From Iamia majanohamensis (GTDB taxonomy: Bacteria > Actinomycetota > Acidimicrobiia > Acidimicrobiales > Iamiaceae), in contig NZ_CP116942.1 in NCBI RefSeq assembly GCF_028532485.1, positions 3,100,001 to 3,164,000 on the forward strand: a stretch of DNA of 64,000 nt, read 5' to 3'. Below, one piece after another: positions 34,320 through 42,977 of this stretch. Under the pieces are notes generated by a model. That model was given only the letters and a program-made list of their open reading frames with translations. It did not search any database and had not been told where the DNA came from. How positions within the stretch are numbered: the stretch's first letter is position 1; each line of letters starts with the position of its first letter. The position numbers and the translations under genes are program-made.

Positions 34320-35693
34320 CTACCGCCCGTCGCCCGCCTCCGACGACGGCTCGGCCGCACCCGGATCCGGCTCGTCGGCCTCGTCGGCCTGGCCCTCGGC
34401 CCGGTCCGGGACCGGCCCGGCGACCGCATCGACCGGCTTGGGCGTGATCGGCACCCGCACCGGCGCCTGCCCGGGTCGGACCAGGATCCGCTCGGCGTCG
34501 GGGGTCCCCAGCTTCTTGGCCGGGGCCTTGACCCGGCGGGGGCGGCGAGGGGCCGAGGCGGGGCGCACCTCGGCCGGGGAGGGCGCACCCGGGTCGGTGA
34601 TGAGCTTCACGCCCTCGGAGCCGTCGCGGTCGTCCTGGCGGGACAGCACCGCCGGCGGGAGGTCCGGCACCGACGCCGCGTCGCCCTCGGCGTCCGAGCG
34701 GCCGGGGCGGGCGGCGGCCGGCTCCTCGGCGGGCTCCGCCGGGGGGCGCGCCCCCTCGGGCGGACGGGGCGGCGGCACCGCGGCCGGTGGCGGGGCCTGG
34801 CTGCGGCGGGTGCGCACCGGGGCGTCGGGCGGACGGGGCGGGGCGGTGGGCCCGGCGGCCGGCACGGCCCCGGGCGCAGGGGCGCCGGCCCGGGCTCGGG
34901 CCTCGGCCGCGTCGGCAGCACCGGCCCGCACGGCGAGCACCCCGGCTGCCGCAGGTGCGACGGCCGGGCCCGCCGGCGGGGCGATCGGCGGGGTCGGGCC
35001 CGAGGCGTCGGTCGGCTCGTCCTCCAGACCGGGCAGGCTGAGCGCCGGGGCATCTTGGCGGGGTCGCCGGCGGCGACGGCGCGACCCTCCCTCGCCGTCG
35101 GCGTCGGGGGCGTCGACCGCGGTGGTCGCGGTCGCGCCGGTCACCTCATCCTGCTCGTCCGGCTCGTCCTCTCGGCCCACCTCGGCGGCGACCGCGGCCG
35201 CAGCCACCTCCGGGTCCTCGGGGGGCAGGCCCGCCTCCTCGCGGGCCCGGGCCCGGGCGGCCAGGAGGCGCTGCTCCCGCCGGGCGGCGGCGCGCTCGGG
35301 GTTGGTGGCCCGGACGTAGACCACGAGGAGCACCAGCAGCCCCACGGCCACGGCGGCGAGGGCGTAGACGACGACCCAGACGGCCTGGAGGTCCTCGTCG
35401 GCCTGGTCCTGGGCCGCCTCGGTCTCGTCGACGACGACCTCACCGCCGGTGATGGTCGACTCGGTCGGACCCTCGGCGCCCGGGTCCGGGGTGGTGGACG
35501 CCGTCGGCGCCGGGACGGTCGTGTCGGTCTGGGCCGCCAGGTCCCCCGGTGCGGCCGCCACGGCCGCCGGCAGGGCCAGGGCGACCACCGCAGCCAGCGT
35601 GGCCGCCAGGGCGGCCAGGGACGGCGGGAGGGGACGACGCACGACGGCCGATGCTACCGGCGGGCCCGGCCCGGATCGGGTACGGGCGGGCAT
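34320..35693 (-). CDS. Signal-peptide membrane protein with long Pro/Ala-rich cytoplasmic tail
   Basis: 457 residues from ATG at 35693, whose first base overlaps the TGA of the glycosylase gene. Signal peptide (about 20-45), a Thr/Pro-rich exported stretch, one transmembrane helix (VVYALAAVAVGLLVLLVVYV) and then a basic coiled segment (RAAARREQRLLAARARAREEAG). A long low-complexity tail rich in Pro, Ala, Arg and Glu completes it. The overall layout is real but no family is recognised. Confidence 0.65.
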   Translation of the reverse strand: MPARTRSGPGPPVASAVVRRPLPPSLAALAATLAAVVALALPAAVAAAPGDLAAQTDTTVPAPTASTTPDPGAEGPTESTITGGEVVVDETEAAQDQADEDLQAVWVVVYALAAVAVGLLVLLVVYVRATNPERAAARREQRLLAARARAREEAGLPPEDPEVAAAAVAAEVGREDEPDEQDEVTGATATTAVDAPDADGEGGSRRRRRRPRQDAPALSLPGLEDEPTDASGPTPPIAPPAGPAVAPAAAGVLAVRAGAADAAEARARAGAPAPGAVPAAGPTAPPRPPDAPVRTRRSQAPPPAAVPPPRPPEGARPPAEPAEEPAAARPGRSDAEGDAASVPDLPPAVLSRQDDRDGSEGVKLITDPGAPSPAEVRPASAPRRPRRVKAPAKKLGTPDAERILVRPGQAPVRVPITPKPVDAVAGPVPDRAEGQADEADEPDPGAAEPSSEAGDGR

Positions 35694-36469
35694 CACCGCT
35701 GGTGGTGGGGGCAGGAGTAGGTGGTGCGCCCGCCGACGGTGCGGCGGTCGAGCACCCGGTGGCACCGGGGGCAGCGACCGTCCCGGCTCCGCTGGGCCTG
35801 GAGGTCGCCGGTGTGGGAGCCGCCCCGCTCGGTCAGCAGGGCGATGGTGGCCCGCAGGTGGTGGTGGAGGCGGCGGACCTCCCGGGCGTCGAGCGACCCG
35901 GCCGGGCGGGCGGGGTCGAGCCGGGCCCGCCACAGCGTCTCGTCGCAGATCAGGTTGCCCACGCCGGCCAGGCGGGCCTGGTCCATGAGGCGCGCCTTGA
36001 GCGGCGCCTGCGACCCGGCGAGCAGGTCGCGGAGGGCGGCCGCGCCCACGGTGGCGGCGTCGGGGCCGAGGCGGTCCTCGTCGGGGTCGAGCTCGACGCC
36101 GCCGAGGCGACGGGGGTCGACCAGAGTCAGGTCGCCGCCGCCCCCGAAGGTGAGCCCGAAGCGGTGCCAGGCCGGGTCGTCGCGGCCCGAGGAGTACTCC
36201 AGGCGCTCGATGGGCCCGGTGCCGTCGACCAGCAGGCGGCCGGTCATGCCGAAGCGGAGCCCGAGCACGGGCCCGTCGGTGTCGACCAGCAGGAGCTTGC
36301 CCCGTCGGCGGGTCCCGGTGATCCGTCGCCCGGGCAGCACCGCCTCCAGCGTGGCCGGATCGACCCCCTTGCAGAACCAGGGGTCGGGGGCGTGGGCGGC
36401 CTCGATGGTGCGGCCCACGGCCCGGTCGGCCACGACCCGGTAGGACTCGACCTCGATCAGCTCGGGCAC
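35693..36469 (-). CDS. Fpg/Nei-family DNA glycosylase
   Basis: 258 residues. The N-terminal catalytic Pro2-Glu3 (MPELIEVE), conserved Lys58 (RRRGKLLL), the central helix-two-turn-helix (LARLAGVGNLICDETLWRARLDP) and a C-terminal zinc finger are present. The finger is C233-x2-C236-x16-C253-x2-H256, with the intercalating Arg248 in GGRTTYSC. It excises oxidised bases and cuts the strand by beta/delta-elimination. PELIEVE instead of PELPEVE and a Cys3-His finger set it apart from housekeeping MutM, so it is likely a Nei-like paralogue. Confidence 0.88.
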   Translation of the reverse strand: MPELIEVESYRVVADRAVGRTIEAAHAPDPWFCKGVDPATLEAVLPGRRITGTRRRGKLLLVDTDGPVLGLRFGMTGRLLVDGTGPIERLEYSSGRDDPAWHRFGLTFGGGGDLTLVDPRRLGGVELDPDEDRLGPDAATVGAAALRDLLAGSQAPLKARLMDQARLAGVGNLICDETLWRARLDPARPAGSLDAREVRRLHHHLRATIALLTERGGSHTGDLQAQRSRDGRCPRCHRVLDRRTVGGRTTYSCPHHQR

Positions 36470-36497
36470 GGTGCTCCCGCGTGCACGACGGGGACGG

Positions 36498-37697
36498 TCA
36501 GGACCCGGTGGCCGCGCCCAGGGCCCGGTCCAGGTCGGCCCGCAGGTCCTCGGGGTGCTCGAGGCCCACCGACACCCGGATGGTGCCGGGGCCGATCCCC
36601 ACCGCAGCGAGCTCCTCGGGCAGCAGGTTGACGTGGGTGGTCGACGCCGGGTGGGTGACCAGGGTCTCGGGGCCGCCGAGCGACGACGCCAGCTGGGCCA
36701 GCTCCACCGCCTCGACGAAGCGCCGGCCGGCGTCGATGCCGCCGGGCAGGTCGAAGCACACGAGGCCGCCGAGCTCGCGCATCTGGCGCCGGGCCAGCTC
36801 GTGCTGGGGGTGGGACTCCAGGCCCGGGTGGCGCACCTCGGTCACCCGGCCGTCCTCCTCCAGCCACCGGGCCAGCTCGAGGGCCGTGGCCGACTGGCGG
36901 GCGAAGCGCACCGGCAGGGTGCGCAGGCCCCGCAGGCCGTTGGCTGCGTCGTAGGGCGACGCCGTGGCGCCCTGGAGCACGGCGAAGCCGGTGAGCCAGG
37001 TGATGAGCTCGGCCGAGGCCGCGACCACGCCGAGGGTGGCGTCGTTGTGGCCGGCCATGGCCTTGGTGGCGGAGTGGACGACGATGTCGACGCCGTGGTC
37101 GAGGGGGCGCTGGCCGAGCGGGGTGGCGAAGGTGGAGTCGACCACCGTCATGGGCCCTGCGATGGCGCCCACGGCGTCGAGGTCGACGAGGTCGAGCCGG
37201 GGGTTGGCCGGGGTCTCGGCCCAGACGAGCATCGTCTTGCCGGGCCGGACGGCGGCGGCGAAGGCCCCGGGGTCGGTACCGTCGACGAAGGTGACGTCGA
37301 TGCCGAAGCGGGGGCAGACGGCCTGGAGCACCAGCTGGGTGCCGGCGTAGAGGTGGCGGGCGGCGACCACGTGGTCCCCCTGGGAGCACAGGCCGAGGAT
37401 CACCGCGGTGACCGCCCCCATGCCGGAGCCGAAGGCACGGGCGGCCTCGGCCCCCTCGAGGTCGGCCACCGCCTGCTCGAAGTCGGTGACCGTGGGGTTG
37501 CCGTAGCGGGAGTAGAAGCGGTCGTTGCCGATGGAGGTGGCCGCGGCCTGGGCCTCGTCGACCGAGGCCGAGACGAAGGTGGAGCTGGCCCACACCACCG
37601 GGGCGAGGGCGGGGTGGGAGGCGCCGCGCCCGCCCCGCACGGCGCGCGTGTCGGGGTGCAGGGCGCGTCCCGCCCCCCCTGCCTGCTCCTCGGTCAC
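36498..37697 (-). CDS. Trans-sulfuration PLP enzyme (cystathionine gamma-synthase / O-acylhomoserine sulfhydrylase type)
   Basis: 399 residues. Cys/Met metabolism PLP-dependent fold: YSRYGNPTVTDFEQAVADLEGAEAARAFGSGMGAV, AETPANPRLDLVDL, the Schiff-base lysine in HSATKAMAGHNDATLG, and GGPETLVTHPASTTHVNL near the end. It is 25 bp downstream of metX, so the acyl-homoserine made by MetX is its probable substrate, with sulfide or cysteine as partner. The metB/metZ/metY distinction cannot be made by eye. Confidence 0.88.
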   Translation of the reverse strand: MTEEQAGGAGRALHPDTRAVRGGRGASHPALAPVVWASSTFVSASVDEAQAAATSIGNDRFYSRYGNPTVTDFEQAVADLEGAEAARAFGSGMGAVTAVILGLCSQGDHVVAARHLYAGTQLVLQAVCPRFGIDVTFVDGTDPGAFAAAVRPGKTMLVWAETPANPRLDLVDLDAVGAIAGPMTVVDSTFATPLGQRPLDHGVDIVVHSATKAMAGHNDATLGVVAASAELITWLTGFAVLQGATASPYDAANGLRGLRTLPVRFARQSATALELARWLEEDGRVTEVRHPGLESHPQHELARRQMRELGGLVCFDLPGGIDAGRRFVEAVELAQLASSLGGPETLVTHPASTTHVNLLPEELAAVGIGPGTIRVSVGLEHPEDLRADLDRALGAATGS

Positions 37698-37722
37698 GGT
37701 CGACAGCCTCCCACGGCGGCGA

Positions 37723-38955
37723 TCACGGGCTGTCCCCCTCCTCGAGGGCCCCGGCCAGCAGTCGTCCCACCTGCTCCAGCTCGAGCAGGAAGGCGTCGTG
37801 GCCGTGGGGGCTGTCGATCTCGGCGTAGCGGGCGGCGCCGCCCTGGGACCGCAGCACCCGGACCAGCTCCTGGGACTGGTACTTGGGGTACAGGGTGTCG
37901 CTGGAGACGCCGACGGCCAGCACCGGGGCCTGGATGCGGCCCAGCGCGGCGGTGAGCCCGCCCCGACCCCGGCTGATGTCGTGGAGGTCCATGGCCTTGG
38001 TGAGCAGCAGGTAGGAGTTGGCGTCGAAGCGGCGGATCAGCTTGTCGCCGTGGTGCTCCAGGTAGCGCTCGACCTGGAAGCGGTCCCACATCCCGAACTG
38101 GCCCGAGAGGGGCTCCACCTCGTCGCGCCCGAAGCGGGCGGTGAACACCCGGTCGGTGCGGAAGGTGATCTGGGAGATCATGCGGGCCACGGCGAGGCCC
38201 CGGTGCGGTCCCTCGCCGGGCGCGGCGTCGTAGTAGTCGCCGCCGTGCCACGCCGGGTCGAGGGCGATGGCCCGCCGGCCCGTGCTCCAGTAGGCGATCT
38301 GCTGGGCGGTGGCCGCCGCGCAGGTGGCGATGGGCACCAGCAGCCGCACCCGCTCGGGGAACATGATCCCCCACTCCAGGACCTGCATGCCGCCCATGGA
38401 GCCGCCGACCACGGCGGCCCAGGACCCGATGCCGAGGGCGTCGGCCAGGCGGGCCTGGGTGCGGACCATGTCGCGCACGGTGACCACGGGGAAGCCGGCG
38501 CCGTAGACGCCGAGGCGGTCGGGCCGGGGCGACGCCGGGCCGGTGGTCCCCTGGCACCCGCCCAGGACGTTGGCGCAGACCACGAAGAAGCGGTCGGTGT
38601 CGAGCACCCGACCCGGCCCGATGAGGCCGTCCCACCACCCCGGGGTGGGCTGGCCCGGCCCCGCCCGGCCGGCGGCGTGGGCGTCGCCGGTGAGGGCGTG
38701 GCAGAGGAGGATGGCGTTGGACCCGTCGGGGGCGAGGGTGCCCCACGTCTCGAAGGCCACGGTGACGTCGCTCAGCTGCCCGCCGCCCTCCAGCACGAAG
38801 GTGCGGTCGACGAAGGTCCGGAGGAACTGGCGCTCACCGGGCGGGTCGCTCGGCCGCCAGGCCCCCGAGGCCGGCAGCGTGCTGGCGTGGGCGCGGGTCC
38901 ACGAGGGCTGCTCGAGCGCGGAGTCGGCCTCGACCAGGTCGCCGATGTCGGCCAT
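37723..38955 (-). CDS. metX: Homoserine O-acetyltransferase
   Basis: 410 residues from ATG at 38955, with AGGAG upstream. Alpha/beta-hydrolase acyltransferase: NAILLCHALTGDAHAAG (oxyanion region), NVLGGCQGTTGP, nucleophile Ser in VVGGSMGGMQVLEW, and Asp/His late in the sequence (VGVSSDTLYP, DSPHGHDAFL). It acetylates homoserine in the first committed step of methionine synthesis. A SAM-riboswitch-like leader about 100 nt upstream should shut it down when S-adenosylmethionine is plentiful. Confidence 0.93.
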   Translation of the reverse strand: MADIGDLVEADSALEQPSWTRAHASTLPASGAWRPSDPPGERQFLRTFVDRTFVLEGGGQLSDVTVAFETWGTLAPDGSNAILLCHALTGDAHAAGRAGPGQPTPGWWDGLIGPGRVLDTDRFFVVCANVLGGCQGTTGPASPRPDRLGVYGAGFPVVTVRDMVRTQARLADALGIGSWAAVVGGSMGGMQVLEWGIMFPERVRLLVPIATCAAATAQQIAYWSTGRRAIALDPAWHGGDYYDAAPGEGPHRGLAVARMISQITFRTDRVFTARFGRDEVEPLSGQFGMWDRFQVERYLEHHGDKLIRRFDANSYLLLTKAMDLHDISRGRGGLTAALGRIQAPVLAVGVSSDTLYPKYQSQELVRVLRSQGGAARYAEIDSPHGHDAFLLELEQVGRLLAGALEEGDSP

Positions 38956-39056
38956 GCGCTGCTCGCTCCTCCCGTGCTCGGGGGGCGGACCCTGTGCCTC
39001 GCGCCGGGCGGACCCGGACACTTCGTTGCCGACCCGGGGGCCGACCACATCCCCGC

Positions 39057-39145
39057 CCCGGGGGGCGGGAGGCACCTTGGGTGTCCGTCCCAGGTTGCCG
39101 GACCCGGTGACCCGGGCCGCTCGTGATGACGGGGGCAGCGTAGGC
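39057..39145 (-). promoter_or_regulatory. SAM riboswitch (SAM-IV / S-box-like) upstream of metX
   Basis: Read on the minus strand, the leader has GTCATCACGAGCGGC at its 5' side. A stem follows, GGCCCGG-GTCA-CCGGGTC (P2). Then comes CCGGCAACC, and a second stem CCTGGG/CCCAAGG closing into AAGGTGCC (P3 and core). The GCAACC and AAGGTGCC boxes are the core of the SAM-I/SAM-IV clan, and SAM-IV occurs in actinobacteria before sulfur genes. The downstream gene is metX. Exact class is my judgement from motifs. Confidence 0.75.
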
Positions 39146-39232
39146 CGATCGGCGCGTCGCTGCCCAACCCCTCGGCGGTGGGGCCGGCCACGACCCCGAC
39201 CACCGGGGGTCGCGCCGGTAGCCTCACCCGCC

Positions 39233-39862
39233 GTGGACGACCAGGTGGACGACGAGGTCGGCGACCCCGACGACGGCCGACCCGCCCCCGCCGGTCGCCG
39301 CCGCTCGGCCCCGGCGCCGGCCGGGGCGGGCCCCGGCCGCCGGGCCCCCCAGGCCAGCCGGGGCGACTACACCGGCTGCGCCCTGTGGGCCGGCGGCTTC
39401 CTGGTCCTCGTCATCATCAGCTTCGCCGTGGGCGTCATCCTGCGGCCCGACTCCGACAGCACCGACGGCAGCGAGGCGGTGACCCTCGCCGGCGAGGTGG
39501 CCGACGACGACGCCTACGAGGTCGTGGGCCGCACCGACGAGGTCGGCGACCCGTGCGTGACCCTGCGCCGCGACGGCGACGAGGTCGCCGGCCAGTGCGG
39601 GTTCGCCGTCGACGACGACGAGACCGCCCGCTACACGGTCACCTCGGCGACCCTGGAGGACGGGACCACCTTCGTGTTCGGCCCGGTGCCCGACCAGGGC
39701 GTGCAGGTCCGCCTCGCCCTGGCCGACGGGTCCGAGCCGGTGGTCGACGTGCGCCGCAGCGAGACCGCCGGGCTCACCTGGTTCGCCTACGAGAGCGACC
39801 AGGAGGTCGACGGGCCGGCCCAGGTCCTCGACGGCAACGGCGACCCCATCCAGGTCGGCTAG
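39233..39862 (+). CDS. Single-pass membrane protein with exported beta-rich domain
   Basis: 209 residues from GTG at 39233. Cytoplasmic acidic/Pro-rich N-terminus, one transmembrane helix (LWAGGFLVLVIISFAVGVIL, about 51-70) and an extracytoplasmic domain of about 130 residues with two cysteines (DPCVTL, GQCGFAV) that may form a disulfide. No family recognised. It is divergent from metX and convergent with the methyltransferase gene. Confidence 0.68.
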   Translation: MDDQVDDEVGDPDDGRPAPAGRRRSAPAPAGAGPGRRAPQASRGDYTGCALWAGGFLVLVIISFAVGVILRPDSDSTDGSEAVTLAGEVADDDAYEVVGRTDEVGDPCVTLRRDGDEVAGQCGFAVDDDETARYTVTSATLEDGTTFVFGPVPDQGVQVRLALADGSEPVVDVRRSETAGLTWFAYESDQEVDGPAQVLDGNGDPIQVG

Positions 39863-39908
39863 GCGGCGCGGCCACCCGAGGCGGTCGTCCCGGTCCGGCC
39901 CCGGCCGC

Positions 39909-41765
39909 TCAGCGCCGTCCGCGCCCCGCCCGGGCGCCGGGCAGTCGGCCCCGCCACCAGGCCACCACCGGGTGGTCGGGGGCGAGGCCGTAGGCACCGG
40001 CCAGCCCCGGTCCCACCTCGACCGGCGCGGCGCCGGCGCGCAGGGCGAGGGCGGCCGCCTCCCAGGCTGCGACGTCGCTCGGCAGGGGCGCGGCCAGCAC
40101 CTGCCGGGCCGAGAGGCGCACGGCGTCGCGGTTGCGGGCCGTGCCTGCGGCCTGCTCCATCGCCCAGGCCGAGGTGGGCGGGGCCAGCAGCACGGCGACG
40201 ACCCGCCAGAGGGCGAGGGCGCCGTCCCCCTCGGCGTCGGGGCGCGGCTCGACCGAGACCAACGGCACCCCGGGCACGAACCGACCGTCTGGGTCGACGG
40301 CGGCCTCCACCACCCGCGTCTGGGGGGCGACCACCACCTTGGGCCGCAGGCGGGCCCGCACCCAGGCCGCCACGTCGGGGGACGCGGCCTCCACCGCGTC
40401 GAGGTCGACGACCGGTCGCTCCCAGGTCCGCCCGGCGATGCGGGCGGGCCGCTCGCCCCAGGCCAGGACGAGCGGGTCGACCAGGCCGGTGGTGAGGACC
40501 GGTGCGCACCCGGGGCCGACCTCGCCCGTCGGGGGCGCGTCGCGGAGGGCGGGGGCCACGGCGTAGAAGTGCTGGCGGAAGCCCGCCGTGGCCGTCGCCA
40601 GGTCGCCCAGGGTCCCGGTCCCCCGCTTCGGGGACACCAGGGGCACGCCCCGGCTGCGGGCCAGGAGCGGCGCCCACGACGTCCCCTCGGGACGGGGGTC
40701 GGGGGGCCGGGTCCGGACCGCCACCCCCTCGGCCCGAGCCACGGTGCCGGCGGTCGGCGGACAGCCCGGGGCCCGGACCTGGAGGACGGGCGCGCAGACG
40801 TCGACCACGGCGGCGAAGGCCGGCTCGCCGGCGACCCACAGCCCGACGAGGTCGGCCCCCTCCCCCACCGCCCGGCGCACGCCCTCGGCGTCGCGTGCCC
40901 CCAGCACCGACTCGGGCTGCACCAGCACCACCCGTCCCCCTGAGCGGGGCCAGGCACAGGCGATGCGCAGGAACAGGGCGGCGTCGTCGACGTACCCGCC
41001 GGCCGCGTCGCCCCATCGCTCCCGGAGCCGGGCGGCGACGTCGCGGTCGCGGGCCGTGGCCCGCCCCAGCTGGCCCCGGAACGGCGGGTTGCCCACCACG
41101 AGGTCGACCTGGCCGGGTCGGGGGCCGTCGGGCCCGAAGGGCGCGGGGTCGGTCCCGTCGGCCACCGCCAGCGTGGGTCCCGGCCCCGTCCCGTCCCACC
41201 CCTCGCCCCGGGCCCATGCGACGAGGGCCGCCTCGGCCGCGGCCACCGCGCCGGCGTCGAGGTCGACACCCGCGAGGCCGGCCAGGACGGCCCCGGGCGG
41301 GGCCCCGCCGGCGTGCTGGTGGCGGGCCGCGGCCAGCAGGAGGGCGCCCGCCCCGACGGTGGGGTCGAGCACCCGCAGGGGCCCGGGGTCGGCCCACCCC
41401 TCGAGGGCCCAGGCCACCAGGCGGGAGGCCAGGCCCGGCGGGGTGTAGTGCGCGCCCGCGGCACGGCGGTCCGACGGCGCCAGCAGGGCCTCGAACACGG
41501 CGCCGGGCAGGTCGGGGCCCTGCAGGTCGGCCGGCGCCGGGGCCACGGCCGGGTCCGGCGTGGAGCCGAGGGCGCGCAGGCCGGTCGGGTCCCACCCCGC
41601 CCGGTCCGCCACCTGGGCCACGACGGCGGCGAGCACCGCGGCGCGGGTCGCTGCGGGGTCGGCGGAGGCCGCCACCCGGGAGCGCAGCGGATCCACCCAC
41701 TCCCGCCACCCGGGGTGGGCCGCGGGGTCGGTCGGCCCGTCGAGGGGGCGTGGTGTCACGGCCAC
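39909..41765 (-). CDS. N6-adenine-specific DNA methyltransferase, orphan
   Basis: 618 residues from GTG at 41765. Class I methyltransferase core of the type I/IIG (HsdM/Eco57I-like) kind: AHYTPPGLASRLV (105-117), SAM-binding motif I LDPTVGAGALL (133-143), motif IV LVVGNPPFRGQLG (222-234, the NPPF box of amino-methyltransferases). A C-terminal half of about 300 residues probably does target recognition. No endonuclease motif or restriction gene is nearby. It could act in epigenetic marking or phage protection. Target sequence unknown. Confidence 0.82.
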   Translation of the reverse strand: MAVTPRPLDGPTDPAAHPGWREWVDPLRSRVAASADPAATRAAVLAAVVAQVADRAGWDPTGLRALGSTPDPAVAPAPADLQGPDLPGAVFEALLAPSDRRAAGAHYTPPGLASRLVAWALEGWADPGPLRVLDPTVGAGALLLAAARHQHAGGAPPGAVLAGLAGVDLDAGAVAAAEAALVAWARGEGWDGTGPGPTLAVADGTDPAPFGPDGPRPGQVDLVVGNPPFRGQLGRATARDRDVAARLRERWGDAAGGYVDDAALFLRIACAWPRSGGRVVLVQPESVLGARDAEGVRRAVGEGADLVGLWVAGEPAFAAVVDVCAPVLQVRAPGCPPTAGTVARAEGVAVRTRPPDPRPEGTSWAPLLARSRGVPLVSPKRGTGTLGDLATATAGFRQHFYAVAPALRDAPPTGEVGPGCAPVLTTGLVDPLVLAWGERPARIAGRTWERPVVDLDAVEAASPDVAAWVRARLRPKVVVAPQTRVVEAAVDPDGRFVPGVPLVSVEPRPDAEGDGALALWRVVAVLLAPPTSAWAMEQAAGTARNRDAVRLSARQVLAAPLPSDVAAWEAAALALRAGAAPVEVGPGLAGAYGLAPDHPVVAWWRGRLPGARAGRGRR

Positions 41766-41795
41766 GACCGAGGGCCGGTCAGGCCGGAGGGCCGC

Positions 41796-42965
41796 TCAGG
41801 CCGCGCTGTCGGCCGTGGGGTCCCAGCCGGCCAGGTCCTCCAGCCGGGGGTCGTTGGAGAAGACCTCGACGATGGGCATGTCGAGCCCGAGGCGCTTCTG
41901 GAGGCGGCGCACGTCGAGCTCCTCGTTCCAGAGGGCCAGGGTGACCACGAGGCCCTCCTCGCCGGCGCGGGCGGTGCGGCCCGACCGGTGGATGTAGGCC
42001 TTGTGGTCCTCGGGCGGGTCGCCGTGGATGACCACGTCGACGTCGTCGACGTGGATGCCCCGGGCGGCCACGTCGGTGGCCACCAGGACCGGGACGGAGC
42101 CCTCGGTGAAGCCCGCCAGCGCCTTCTCGCGGAGCCGCTGGGGCAGGTCGCCGTGGATGGCGCCGGCCTTCACGCCCTCGTCGCGCAGGTCCTGCACCAG
42201 CCGGTCGGCGTAGCGCTTGGTCCGGGTGAACACGATGGTGCGGTTCGAGGCCCGGCCGATGGCGGCGATGACCTTCGACTTGTCCATCTGGTGGACCGTC
42301 AGGAAGCGGTGGGTCATCTCCTCCACCGTCACCTGGGGCGAGGCGACCTCGTGGCGCACCGGGTCGGTCTGGTACCGGGTGACGAGGGTCTTCACCGCAC
42401 CGTCGAGGGTGGCCGAGAACAGCAGCGTCTGGTGCCGGCCCTTGATGTGGCGCAGCAGCCACTCGACCTGGGGCAGGAAGCCCATGTCGGCCATGCGGTC
42501 GGCCTCGTCGACGACGACGATCTCGACGTCGTCGAGCCAGGCCTCGCCCCGCTCGATGAGGTCGATCATGCGGCCGGGGGTGGCCACGACGACGTCGGAC
42601 CCCTTCTCCAGCTGCTTGATCTGGCCGGCCATGTTGGCCCCGCCGTAGACCGCCGAGACGGACACGTCGACGGCCCGGCCGAGGGGGATCAGCTCCTCGG
42701 AGACCTGGGTGGCCAGCTCGCGAGTGGGGACGAGGATGAGGGCGCGTGGTCGTCGGGGATCGGCGGCGGGGACCCGTTGGAGGGTCGGGAGGCCGAAGGC
42801 CAGGGTCTTGCCCGACCCGGTCTTGGCCTTCCCGCAGACGTCGCGCCCGGCGAGGGCGTCGTTGATGCACAGCTCTTGGATCGGGAAGGCCTGGTCGATG
42901 CCCTCGGCGGAGAGCGCCTTGACCAGGGCTGCGTCGACCCCGAGCTGTTCGAAGCTCGTTGTCAT
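41796..42965 (-). CDS. DEAD-box RNA helicase
   Basis: 389 residues from ATG at 42965. All core motifs are seen: Q motif (FPIQELC), AKTGSGKT (Walker A), PTRELATQV, GG, TPGRMIDL, VVVDEADRM (DEAD), SATLDGAVK, IVFTRTKRYAD, VATDVAARGIHVDDVDVV and HRSGRTARAG. It lacks the long basic tails of DeaD or RhlE types, so it is a minimal helicase. Likely roles are ribosome assembly or RNA turnover. The stop lies 30 bp from the methyltransferase start. Confidence 0.94.
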   Translation of the reverse strand: MTTSFEQLGVDAALVKALSAEGIDQAFPIQELCINDALAGRDVCGKAKTGSGKTLAFGLPTLQRVPAADPRRPRALILVPTRELATQVSEELIPLGRAVDVSVSAVYGGANMAGQIKQLEKGSDVVVATPGRMIDLIERGEAWLDDVEIVVVDEADRMADMGFLPQVEWLLRHIKGRHQTLLFSATLDGAVKTLVTRYQTDPVRHEVASPQVTVEEMTHRFLTVHQMDKSKVIAAIGRASNRTIVFTRTKRYADRLVQDLRDEGVKAGAIHGDLPQRLREKALAGFTEGSVPVLVATDVAARGIHVDDVDVVIHGDPPEDHKAYIHRSGRTARAGEEGLVVTLALWNEELDVRRLQKRLGLDMPIVEVFSNDPRLEDLAGWDPTADSAA

Positions 42966-42977
42966 GTGGCCCCAAGC

